A DNA stretch of 64,000 nt, from NCBI RefSeq assembly GCF_905147045.1, contig NC_065904.1, positions 1,860,001 to 1,924,000 of the forward strand. The letters are read 5' to 3'. This document shows, in pieces, positions 33,224-43,900 of the stretch. The notes below the pieces were generated by a model. The model was not told the origin of the DNA. It saw nothing but the letters and a program-made list of their open reading frames with translations, and made no database searches. Both the position numbers and the translations under genes were made by a program. The DNA comes from Nymphalis io. Lineage: Eukaryota; Arthropoda; Insecta; Lepidoptera; Nymphalidae. Each line of letters starts with the position of its first letter. The stretch's first letter is position 1.

Positions 33224-34529
33224 AATCACCGGACCAATCACAAACACATCGAAAAAAATAATTAATTGAATGTTTGATAAATACGAATACGATTAGTCTT
33301 TATATAATAATTTTTATATCGTACACAAAAGAATAAAATAATACACAGAGATTAAATAAATATTACAAAAATCATACAAAAGGCGTTTTTAAATCGCGTA
33401 AGAACAACCGTTTCGTAGAAGACGAAGTTAAATAAAGCGTTGATGAGAAATTTACTAAAAAGTTCCTAATTACTAAGCATACGCATTCTTATATATAATA
33501 ATATATACGGATATTGAATAAGCTTTGTAATTGCATTTAATGCATGACTATATAATTAAAATACATAAATTAATGAGCAAAAACCGTCTTAGATAATATA
33601 ATAATTATTTTATTATTATATTACCCAATACGATTTTTTATTTTTTTTATGTATAAATATAGCATAAAAATTAATATATATATTTTTTATGTATTAACTG
33701 TACCTACTGCGCAAGCAAAAATTTAATTTAAAATAAAAAGAACAAAATACACATTACAAATAAAGCAAAAACACGCCGGGTAAAAGATTGTCCTGTGGCA
33801 TTTTTTAAATTAAATTGACACATTAATAATCATAATTTTGTTAGTACACGTATATTGATTTCAAAATATTGATGAATTATATTGATTTAAATAGCCCGTA
33901 ACAAAGTTGATTACTTCGAAACATTTATCAAGAGTTACACATAATGATAGGTTAGTATAAGTGACTTTAATATTAAGTTACAAAAACGGATGTCATATGA
34001 ATGTCATCGACCTAGGGCCGAGGGCGATTGACGATGAATTATAATTATTGACAGCTGTTATTAAGAAAAATATTACGATTTTTATTAGTAAGAATTTACA
34101 TTGAGGACTTATATTGTCTTACTGACATATTCCCGCCATACGGATAATTCTCAAGTATACCATAATATGACTCAATGCAAAGGACATATTATGGTATACA
34201 AGTGTGTGTGCACAGCAAGTGCACTCTATTCCCTCACTCTTACTAATCCGATGGGATGGCAAATTCGCCACGACTCTAAAGAGTTCAGACGCAAGACCAA
34301 CGGCCTTACTTTTCGAGACATAGATGTGTAGGCACTAAGTTCCAGATCAACGAAAAAACTCAATTATTTTGTGTAACTTGAACCAAAAACCTCCAGATTA
34401 GTTAGCAACTAGACCAACCTTATTAGTATAAGTACACCAACGAGTAAATACGTATATATATATATATATACGTATGTATTATTATATATATAGTACCTTA
34501 TTCACAAATTATGACCACGTGTAATGCCG
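33224..34529. other. AT-rich intergenic DNA with a hairpin and AT microsatellite
   Basis: There is a 15-bp-arm inverted repeat at 34155-34199 and a TA run flanked by ACGTAT at 34449-34475. No gene was recognised. Confidence 0.5.
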
Positions 34530-34790
34530 ACAATAATTTTAGCAGCATTTCCTCGTTGAACTGTAATACAAATTCTCCCGGTACCCGGCTCTCTAGGGGA
34601 GGGGACTGGGTTATGTGGGATTCTTACCCACTAAAACCACTGCGATGACCGTCTTCGTTAGGGATCGGAGAGGCTGCGGAATCGTGTTGATATAACGCAT
34701 CCCTCCCGTGCTGTGCTCCACTCGTAGCTCGACGGAGCTCTCCTCAGGGTAGGCGAACAATATACCAACCAGCCTGACATCAGTGAAGGT
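34530..34790 (-). repeat. Likely LINE 3' UTR fragment
   Basis: The reverse complement reads CTGAGGAGAGCTCCG, then ATGCGTTATAT, then CGCAGTGGTTTTAGTGGGTA. These match, in the same order, the A-tailed insert at 59294-59754. No coding part remains. Confidence 0.6.
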
Positions 34791-35515
34791 GATAAGATGA
34801 TTGAAGATGAAGATGTGATCCTAACTAATATAATAAATACGTAAAAATACAAATACATGTATATTTGTTGTTATGTTTTCATGTCTTAACTACATAAACG
34901 ATCACCATGACATTCATATACCCTCTCGCGAAGCCGCGGGCGAGAGCCAGTTATTAAGAATTATGTGCGCTCGAATTTAACTGACAGTAAGCACATTTTG
35001 AAAATCAAATCAATGTGAAGTGTTGAAAGTGATATTTCGCCCGCGGACTGTTATGGTACTATATCATTTTATTTGGGCCATTACATATATATGACACGCC
35101 TTTAATATAACGAGTAATAAACTGTATCATTGCATAATGACGTATTGAGTGGCGTGAACTGTTAGTTTTGTTGTTTTAATTCTAATTGGTATTTTAGTTA
35201 TCTGTACTCATGTAACAATACACGTAACGTGAAATGAAATGAGGCTTCAAATTCGACGACGGTTGCCAAATTCAAAGACTATTAAAGTACACTAGAATGT
35301 ACAAACATAGATGCACTCTTTATTCACTCAATCTTTAAGTCCGATAGTCCTGCAATCCGACACGATAGAAGCAGATGCACAGTCAAATGCTTTACTTTAT
35401 TAACCAAACATGACAGTTTCAAATTGCCTATCCCCAGGGTTTTGACTAATGACAAAAAATCTAATAATTTCTATATCAGAAGATTCGAGAATGTTCCAGG
35501 ACGAGGACCAGTTTA
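34791..35515. other. AT-rich intergenic DNA
   Basis: A GC-richer scrap at 34920-34950 (CGCGAAGCCGCGGGCGAGAG) resembles the end of an interspersed repeat. No gene was seen. Confidence 0.4.
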
Positions 35516-35765
35516 CTTGGCGGTATGGCTTTGTATAATCCCATCTGGGTATGTACCACCCACTCGTTACATATTCTACCATCAACCAGAAATACTTAGT
35601 ATTATTTTGTTTCAGTTTGAAGGGTGATTGTAATTACAGGCACAAGGGATTTAGTATTTCAGTTCCAAAGCTTTGTGGTGCATTGAAGGTCTATAAATGG
35701 TGGTCACCGCTTACCATCAGGTGGGTTATTTGTGAATCCGATTACTTATTACGAAAAAAATCCTC
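35516..35765 (+). repeat. Ancient family A SINE
   Basis: GGCGGTATGGCTTTGT, then ACCACCCACTCGTTACAT and AATTACAGGCACAAGGGA, ending in an A-rich tail, follow family A with strong divergence. Confidence 0.7.
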
Positions 35766-36900
35766 GGGATCTACATGCTATAAGTTACACTACACCAGAA
35801 ATGTAGTTTAAATATTAGAAATATATGATAAGCGACAATTAAACTGACTCACTGGTTTCAAACAGGAACACGGCAATAGAAAGAATAATTGAACAGAGTG
35901 GGGAATATTCGACGCATGCGCAAAACCCTATCAGCGAATGTGTTCATTTTCAATAAACAATTTTACTGCAATCATTATATTACAGAAGACACAAATGTCA
36001 CCTGAGCCAGAATCTATACAGTCGCGATTATGATTAATGATCATTTCATTAAATTCTTGTTTTATTTCGGCGCAAAAGTTTTGCAACTGTATTTGCAACG
36101 TATTGATGTAAAGCGACCGAGAACTTAAATTAAAGCGTGAATTTAGTTCGCGTGTTATGGATTCCGTATAGATTTTTTTTATTTATAATTAAAAAGTAAA
36201 TGTATAAATATTAAATATATTGCTTAAAATAAACACGTATATATATTCTTCAGGTATTCCATGAAAATTTATTTAGAAGATAATACACAAGTTATCTATC
36301 TTAGCTTTTTTTTAGAGGAAATTGTCACGGACAACACTTCATCCTTGTGAACGTATAGTTATATAGGTCTCCTAGATACTTAGATAACTATTATTACCTC
36401 ACTTAGTACCCTAAATCACATAAATAATTTCCAAGGGTATAATTCCGCGTACCAGTCGCCAGCTTCAACTTCCCATGTGATCATAAAATATCACTATTGC
36501 GTAAATCGTAATCTACAATTTATGTTTTTTTTTTACAATTAGATGTATTTAATATTGAATTGTTTAAATTCAAATTGTGAGTTAGTTAGTTACTTCAAAT
36601 TGTGAGCGAAATAACACAATGAAATTAAGACTCAAAAATAAAGCAAAGATGCAAAATTCTCTAGAGATACAATATTACTGATACAAAAAAATAAACATCA
36701 TAAAATATATAAATAATAAATAAAATATTTTATAAAATTTATCCAAAATGAATAAATTTAAATATATAAATGACATATCATTTCCGCCTACACCACTGGA
36801 CCCTAAAAATACTGACAGTTATATGTAAGCTGTCTCATTTGAACTTTAGATTGTTGACACATTAGAAAATGTTTTCTGATTATGGTAGGTATACATAATT
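35766..36900. other. AT-rich intergenic DNA
   Basis: No gene or clear repeat was seen. Confidence 0.4.
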
Positions 36901-37445
36901 TTTTTTATAGAATAGGAAGGCGGACGAGCATATGGGCCACCTGATGGTAAGTGGTCACCAACGCCCTTAGACATTGGCGTTGTAAAAAATGTCAACCATC
37001 GTTTACATAGCCAATGCGCCACCAACCTTGGGACCTAAGATATTATGTCCCTTGTGCCTGTAATTACACTGGCTCATACACCCTTCAAACCAGGAACACA
37101 ACAATACCGTAACAGCCTGTGAATGTCCCACTGCTGGGCTAAAGGCCTCCTCTCCTCTTTTTGAGGAGAAGGTTTGGAGCTTATTCCACCACGCTGCTCC
37201 AATGCGGGTTGGTAGAATTCACATGTGGCAGAATTTCAGTGAAATTAGACACATGCAGGTTTCCTCACGATGTTTTCCTTCACCGTAAAGCACGAGATGA
37301 ATTATAATCATAAATTAAGCACATGAAAATTCAGTGGTACTTGCCCGGGTTTGAACCCACGATCATCGGTTAAGATTCACGCGTTCTTACCACAGGACCA
37401 TCTCGGCAATTAAATCTCGGCAACAATACCAAGTACTGCTATTTA
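36901..37445 (-). mobile_element. Family A SINE (-), split by a family B SINE
   Basis: The 3' part is at 36901-37109. After the nested SINE it continues only briefly (AAGTACTGCTATTT), so the 5' end is missing. The A-tail side and the TATAGAATAGGAAGGCGG start are well kept. Confidence 0.85.
37110..37415 (-). mobile_element. Family B SINE nested in a family A SINE, 9-bp target-site duplication
   Basis: A nearly complete family B copy lies on the reverse strand. AACAATACC stands directly before it (to 37109) and again after it (about 37424-37432). A short duplicated AAATCTCGGC scrap sits at its 5' end. Confidence 0.88.
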
Positions 37446-37904
37446 TAAGGTACGTTACCCTTAATCCACACAGTGAATTTGGATTGTGTATTCGTCGGGG
37501 CTGTACGTACAGGACCAGAATCAACCAGCGCTCGTCTCTGAGCTGGTAAACTGAGCCTAACCTAAGTGTATTCTTACAACACATCTAAGCCGTTCATAAA
37601 TCAGCCTGCAGGTATCAGCAATTTACCAAAATACGAATCGAAACCGTGAAAGTTCAAAACCATTGTAATACATTCCACAACAAAATCTATGTCAAAGTCG
37701 TATACATTTTTTATATATGAATAGCATCGTGACTAATCCTGTATAAATTTATTGATTGCGGGATATGAAATTTCTAAACGAATGTTTGATTATTAAGAGG
37801 TACATTGCACTTTGATCTTAGATATAAAATGTATGTAATTTTAGCGTTTTTTTCATTTCCGACTATTGAATTTAAATATTTTAAAAAAACATTGATAAAT
37901 CTAT

Positions 37905-37933
37905 AGTAATATTATAAATGCGAAAGTAATTCT
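37905..37933 (-). repeat. Terminal fragment of family E repeat
   Basis: AGTAATATTATAAATGCG is the reverse complement of the family E end at 24360-24382. A family A SINE follows at once. Confidence 0.4.
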
Positions 37934-38208
37934 TTTTTTTTGATGGACCTGATGGTAAGTGGTTACCAACGCACATAGACATTGGCATTGTAAGAAATGT
38001 TAACCATCTCTAACATCACCAATGCGCCATCAAGCTCGGGAACTAAGGTGTTATGTCCCTTGTGCCTGTAATTATATTTATATTATTGGCTCACTCACCC
38101 TTCAGACCGGAACACAACAAGTACCGCTGTACCAAGTACTGCTGTTTTGCGGTAGAATATCTGATGAGTGGGTGGGACCTACCCAGACGAGCAAAGCCAC
38201 CAGTAAAA
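37934..38208 (-). mobile_element. Family A SINE, near full length
   Basis: It runs from the poly-T and GGACCTGATGGTAAGTGG to AGCAAAGCCACCAGTAA. It has a small internal duplication (GTACCGCTGTACCAAGTACTG) and an ATTTATATT insertion. Confidence 0.85.
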
Positions 38209-38239
38209 TCGCACTGTCTGTCCGTTGCAAAAAAAAAAA

Positions 38240-38300
38240 TTCATATCGGCCTGACCTGGGGCTTGAACTGGCTGTCTGCGGCCTTATATCTAGCTAATAA
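38240..38300 (-). repeat. Family D SINE fragment
   Basis: The reverse strand reads ATATAAGGCCGCAGACAGCC, then a B box (AGTTCAAGCCCC), then AGGTCAGGCC, as in family D. Confidence 0.45.
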
Positions 38301-39099
38301 ACAAACGAAGCAGTCCAAAATTTAATACGATACACAAAGTTTAAGTATTAATGTAAAATATAATTCAACAATGAAATATGCGATCGTCAACTAGTGTCTA
38401 TCGTTTAAACTCAAATGCCATCGGGTCAAAGTGAATCAAATCATCCTGAAGGCACTAGAATGTTAAATATTACAATAGATTATGTGTAGGAAGCATTACT
38501 GTATATAATACGAAGTCTATGTATTTCTATTTATATAATTCCAATTTTGTTTTTGTGGTTATTTCATTGCTCACTTAAATAATATGCACGTTAAAAGCTT
38601 GTATGTACGAGTATATATTTATAACGATTTATTTTAATTGTAATAAAGTTGGTCCTGTTGGTGATTGAACTACATCCGACTTGCATATTGATCCGTCCAC
38701 CGAGCTTAATATACATTATATATAAATATAGACTGAGCTTATAAAAACACAGTGAGCTATCGTGATGTATCCTAAATCTTGCATCCATCCTGATTTAAAA
38801 TTGTGTGTCATTATAGCCATAAACAACCTATTAAAATAAAAGTGGCCGTTACGGGACGCCCGGCTGATATAAACATCACATATTGATATAGTTATTGAAA
38901 TCATTTATAAAAATAAACAGTTCATATGTTTTATTGTTATTGTAATATGACAATGTTTTTTTTTTTTAATTATAATATTATTAGAAATCAAGATAGAAAT
39001 AGGTTTTTAAAAAGAGATAAATCAAAACAAGTATACAACAATAAAGTAACCGTAGATCGACACGTACAATTTACACACACAAATAGAACAAAGGAATCA
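38301..39099. other. AT-rich intergenic DNA
   Basis: No gene was recognised. Confidence 0.4.
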
Positions 39100-39185
39100 A
39101 AATCAAATCAAACCCCGCGCACCGCCCGCTCGTGCACACGCTTTTGTCTGATCCTTGGTGTTTTAATTAACTAAGTTGTATAATT

Positions 39186-40060
39186 ATGGTGAAGTTAGGA
39201 GCTGCAGATATACTAAAGATGATGCAAAGTTTGGTGCTTCCTTTAGAACTTAAAATTAACTCCCTGGTGGACATGGTTCGAAGTTTAGAATCAAAATTTG
39301 ATTTGTTAAATGCAAACATTGAGCAAGACCAGAGTTCAACAGTGGGTAGGAAGATCGAAGATAACGATAATAATCGGACCCATCAGAAGAGCGAGAGGCC
39401 AACGACGTCATCTTCAGAGCAGCACCCAACTAACCAAACAAAAACGAGTGCGAAGATATTGACGCGAAAGATGAAGGCGTTGATGTCAACTAACGACGAC
39501 AACCGAGCTATGACGAGAACCGGCGAGGGCCGAACAGTCACCGATGATGTCCGAGTCCGGGCGATCCCCAACGATGTCCGAGTTGTTAGATGTTCGAAAC
39601 GTCGTGGTGGGGTTGCTATCATAGCAGCTCCACGATTTCAGCTTAGACGGATTACTGTTACGAATATGGTGTCGACAGGGTATGAACTAATTTGTGCAGG
39701 GATATATATACTAAACCATCTATTGGTTACTCTGTGTGTATTTATATTTCGCCAAATACGGACGAAGATAAATATTTGCTAGTGTTTAACGTTATTGAAT
39801 TGGTTTGTGAGTAATTTGAAAATGTTTTAATATGTGGGGACTTCAACATGAATTCCACAAATGTTAATATTAACAAACACTTTGAATATTTACTGGAGTT
39901 TTGCGAACTACGGCAGGTAAATAGCATTCTTAATAGCTTCCGAGGGTTACTAGACATGGTTCTGGCCCAGTGCCCAACGTTGGGCGATGTATCGGTGGCC
40001 CGGTGCACAGAGCAGAGATACACCCACACTGCCAGACGCTTACCATCCTCCTATTGATAT
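39186..40060 (+). pseudogene. LINE N-terminal and endonuclease remnants
   Basis: The frame 39186-39782 begins with a Leu/Glu-rich stretch suited to a coiled coil. It becomes Asp/Arg/Thr-rich, then shows SKRRGGVAIIA typical of the AP-endonuclease core. After a frameshift the next frame gives CGDFNMNS (near 39835-39860), the endonuclease GDFN motif. Large parts of the domain are missing. The protein is dead. Confidence 0.6.
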
Positions 40061-40326
40061 AGTAATTGTCTGCAAGCTAGAGGCAAACAATAGTATTTCG
40101 TCAAGTGAACAGGTTAGTGATGTTGAAACTAGCACTGAATGGGATTTTAGAAGAACTGATTTTTATACACTGTATCAGAATTTAAAGAGTGTGAACTGGC
40201 AATCAGTGTTTAATATGACTGATTCCGACACAGCTGTGGCAGAATTTTATGTTATTCTTAATAATTGTTTAAATAACTGTTTAAATCTTAATAACTGTCT
40301 AAATCCCCGTACAATCGCGTAGGGCA

Positions 40327-41470
40327 ATGCAATCTCGGTATTGTTACCCTGTACGGTACTCGCCATCAACTAGGCGCTTCATTAGATTCAAAGCGCATTT
40401 TCATCGTTTATATAAAAAAACCTTACATTTTAAATTCCGTGTTAAGTTTTCCTATTATAGAGCGGTAGTCAAATTAAGCATGAAAGCGGACTTCCAAATA
40501 TATAAAGATCGGTTTGAGAAGGATATACGATTTGATTCGTCGAGGTTTTGGGGCTATGTAGCGTCAAAACGTAATAAAGGGAAAAAACGGAGACCTATTT
40601 TAAATAACGGGAGATCAGTACCAAACAGCGAATGTGCTAAGCTATTTGCTGAATACTTTAGATCTGTGTATTCAGATAAACCACCTAAGTTAGATGCACA
40701 AAGAGAGTCAGAACAGGCTGAGGTATCTAACCGACGTATCCATATAGGGTCTTTGAGTCTGGCCGATGTGAAGCTAGCTCTTGAAAAATTCAAACCAAAA
40801 AGGTCCACTGGTCCAGACGGCATTCCGCCATACATCATTAAAGATTTTCGGTCAGTGTTTGCTTCCCCTTTTTTGTACATCTTTAATTTGTGTCTCACAA
40901 CCTATCGGTACCCAGATGTGTGGAAAATCACATGTGTGGTTCCGGTACCTGAGAATAATTTCGGAACTAACGTAAGTGATTATAGGCCGGTAGCTGTACT
41001 ACCAGTATTTGGCAAGCTATTTCAAAGTATCTTACATCGCTTGATAAGTGTACAGGTTGAGATCCAACTGTCTGATGCCCAGCACGGATTCAGAGTTGGT
41101 CGCTCGACTACGAGTAACTTATTATCATTTTACTCATACACGGCTATGGCGGTGGATAGAGGCTTTCACTACATATTTTGATTTCCGGAAGGCGTTTGAT
41201 ACGGTCGATAACGACTTATTGCTCCGTAAATTTGCAGCCCCCGGATTTACTCCTGCCTTGTTACAAAAAATTGTAACTCCTGCTACCTCCGTAACCGGAG
41301 GCAGTATGTGCAGTTTAATGGACAACTTTTGAGAATCGTATTTTTCGATTTCCGAAATAAGTCAAGGTTCCAATTTAGGGCCTCTTGAGTTTCTGATTTT
41401 TATTAACGATTTGCCTGATGCTGTTAGTGCAGCTCATAGTTTGTTATTTGCAGATGATTTGAAATTATTC
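40327..41470 (+). pseudogene. LINE reverse transcriptase remnant
   Basis: The frame 40327-41181 contains KRSTGPDGIPPYII, DYRPVAVLPVFGKLF and DAQHGFRVGRSTTSNL, which are reverse transcriptase blocks. A frameshift near 41165 moves to the frame with FDFRKAFDTVDNDLL. The catalytic FADDLKLF is at about 41445-41470 in yet another frame after stops. The enzyme cannot be made from this copy. Confidence 0.85.
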
Positions 41471-41533
41471 TTAAAAATCAAAATGCCATCGGATTGCTTG
41501 ATGTTATAAAAAGACATCCAAAATGTTGAAGAA

Positions 41534-42145
41534 TTGAGTAAGCGGAATAGGCTTATATTTAATGATGAAAAGTGCTCTATAATATCATTAACACGCGCAA
41601 ACATGCCAGTCAAGTACGACTATCGTTTAAAAGACGTTGTTCTAGGGCGACAATCTACTATCAAAGACTTAGGAGTCTTGATGAGTGATAACCTGAGCTT
41701 TACCGACCATGTTTACAATATTACAAAAACGGCATACAAATCCCTAGGGTTTGTTTTGAGGCAGTCAAAAAACCTTGAAAGTGTTGCTGCGGTCAAAATT
41801 TTGTACAACTGTTTCGTCAGAAGTACGTTCGAAAGTAACTCAGTTATTTGGAGTCCACATGAGGTAAAATACAAACTCATGGTGGAGAAACTCCAAAAAA
41901 AAATCTTGAGGTGGCTTTACCACAAGTTATACGGGTTCTTCGTAGGGTATCCTTATTGTTATCCTAGTTTATTTGTACAAGGAATGACAGGATACGATTC
42001 CCTCGAAGTGCGACGACATATGGCCTTGTTAAGCTATTTCTTCCTGTTACTCAGGGGTACAATTTTCAATCCCTCAGTGTTAGAGCTAATATCATTGAAC
42101 GACACAAGCTATTTGCGGTGCCTGGCTGTCGACTGGTACTGGTGA
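41534..42145 (+). pseudogene. LINE C-terminal remnant
   Basis: The 203-codon frame has RLIFNDEKCSIISLTR, TIKDLGVLMSDNLSF and YNCFVRSTFESNSVIWSP. This is the region after the reverse transcriptase fingers and palm in Jockey/CR1-type LINEs. The rest of the tail (to about 42280) is in another frame. Confidence 0.75.
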
Positions 42146-42378
42146 GCGAGTCACCTTTGATACGCGCGTTGGCTTTGCTCAATGGTGTCCTGGCCTGGAA
42201 TCCAAGCCTCGACTCGTTTAACTCATCACCTGCTGTATTTCGCAAAACGGCAGCGGAATACATTACAAACTATAATAATTAAGGAATAAGTGTATTAATT
42301 AAATAAGTAAATGCTTTAGGTTCAACCTGTAATTTTTACTTATATTTTGTAAATAAATAAAAAAATAAATAAAACTGA

Positions 42379-43717
42379 ACAACTGAAATATTTATTATTT
42401 ATGAGATATCCATCACAACCGAGAGTCCAAGCAGAAGTGTCTTAAGCCCTTGAGGAGCTCGACAGGGCTAGTCCCCACTATGATGATCATCACGTGATCA
42501 AGTCGCGCCGCTAGACCACGCCCCATCGGAAGACATTCCTAACAATATATTCACGTCGTTTGCCGTCACGGCATACGAGTCGGAAGAAATGTGCGAGCTC
42601 GCACGACACATCGTAAGAACTTGCGAATTAATTCGTAGGTGACATAAATATGTTTACTCGAACCATGATAATGAAACGCATTGCCGCAAGAAAACGCATC
42701 GTAGTAATTCGTTCACAGCACAGCTCTCTATGTTGCGAATTCTTAGTTTTAGATGCCAATAGATGCTTTACTTTAAAAAAAAATGCGTGATTTTTTTTTT
42801 ACAATTGTTGGTACTACTTTGTGGGTGGACTCGTAGGCCTGAAGTAATATTATATTCGAATAATTCGTAGGATGAGAATCATTATCGTATTCTATTAAAA
42901 GCAATAGTAATTAATATGTTTAAGGTTAAATGACGCATCGCACATTAATTAAATTTATTGAATTGCTAATAGTCATAAAGTGTGTTTCAAATGAGTCTCT
43001 CCTTTAAAAGCTACAATCGTTCCCAAAAGTTTTGTGTTAGCCTAATATATGTCCAGTATATCCTAAGAAATAAGAAATTGTAAATTCTTTAATACTTTTT
43101 CTTATAGTTTTATAAAATACGCTACCGACGCCTAATAAAACAAGACAAAGATACTTTTCTACTCTCAACCGATTCGGTCATAAGGCGTGATTAATTTTTA
43201 AAAGAAAATCAATTAATAGGAACTACATCAAAGCATTTGAAATTGGTGTATATAGCAATTTATACTCTATAATATTCCGATCATATTCAAGTCATAAAAA
43301 ACAGATATACTATAAGTATATAACGCGTAAGATGTTGTTATGTATAAAGGTTATAACAGTGTTCATGTTTCACAGTATGCTCGTGGTAACACAATGATTG
43401 TTTAATGCGTAACAGCTGGACTGGACCAAACTTTAATATGCTATCTGCACCTCCCAACTTGGTAGGGGTAACATTTGTATAGTATTTATTCTTTAGTCTT
43501 TTGTCTTTACGATGAAATATCCAAATAATCTTTCCTAACCGATGTTTACTTTACAATAAATATAAAATAAACCTAACTTCCACATTTCAGGATTCTAGAC
43601 TCAGTAGATTTCGCTGTACGTTGATACTTTGGCTGTGCGTTGTCAATAAGGACCATGAATGAATGAATGAATAAATAAATACGTTCTAAGAAAAATACGT
43701 AAAATAATTAAAACTCA
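42379..43717. other. Intergenic DNA downstream of CPR gene 3
   Basis: A GC-richer block at 42410-42760 may be an old repeat but was not assigned. The short tandem GAATGAAT occurs near 43660. No gene was recognised. Confidence 0.4.
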
Positions 43718-43723
43718 TTTATT
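43718..43723 (-). promoter_or_regulatory. Poly(A) signal candidate for CPR gene 3
   Basis: The reverse strand reads AATAAA, 178 bp after the stop codon. Confidence 0.45.
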
Positions 43724-43900
43724 AATTAATTGCAGAAAGTCTTGGTAAGAGAGCTTCACACTAGGTTTTTTATGCAACCTTTAATATATTAGGAACTAAT
43801 TAATTAACAACAAATCAACAATAAAAAATTGGCTTTAACAAACAACAAACAACTGTAAACGTAACAAAACAACAAACGGTATAAATCAACAGTCAATTAA

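Larger units (their letters stand above)
39100..42378 (+). mobile_element. Degraded non-LTR retrotransposon (LINE), Jockey-like superfamily
   Basis: Coding remnants lie in the order expected of a LINE and end in an AAATA-type tail at 42350-42377. A coiled-coil-like N-terminus (39186-39500) is followed by endonuclease traces near 39580-40060, a reverse transcriptase (40327-41470) and a C-terminal region (41534-42145). Several frameshifts and stops separate them. It is not the same family as the RTE-like LINE at 16307-19369. The clade within the Jockey-like group is not resolved. Confidence 0.8.

Noticed and set aside
34449..34475. Palindromic TA tract flanked by ACGTAT
   Set aside because: A TA microsatellite is palindromic by nature. 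Only the few end bases are notable.
41534..42145. 203-codon frame as a host gene
   Set aside because: It is the C-terminal part of a degraded LINE, following reverse transcriptase motifs in neighbouring frames.
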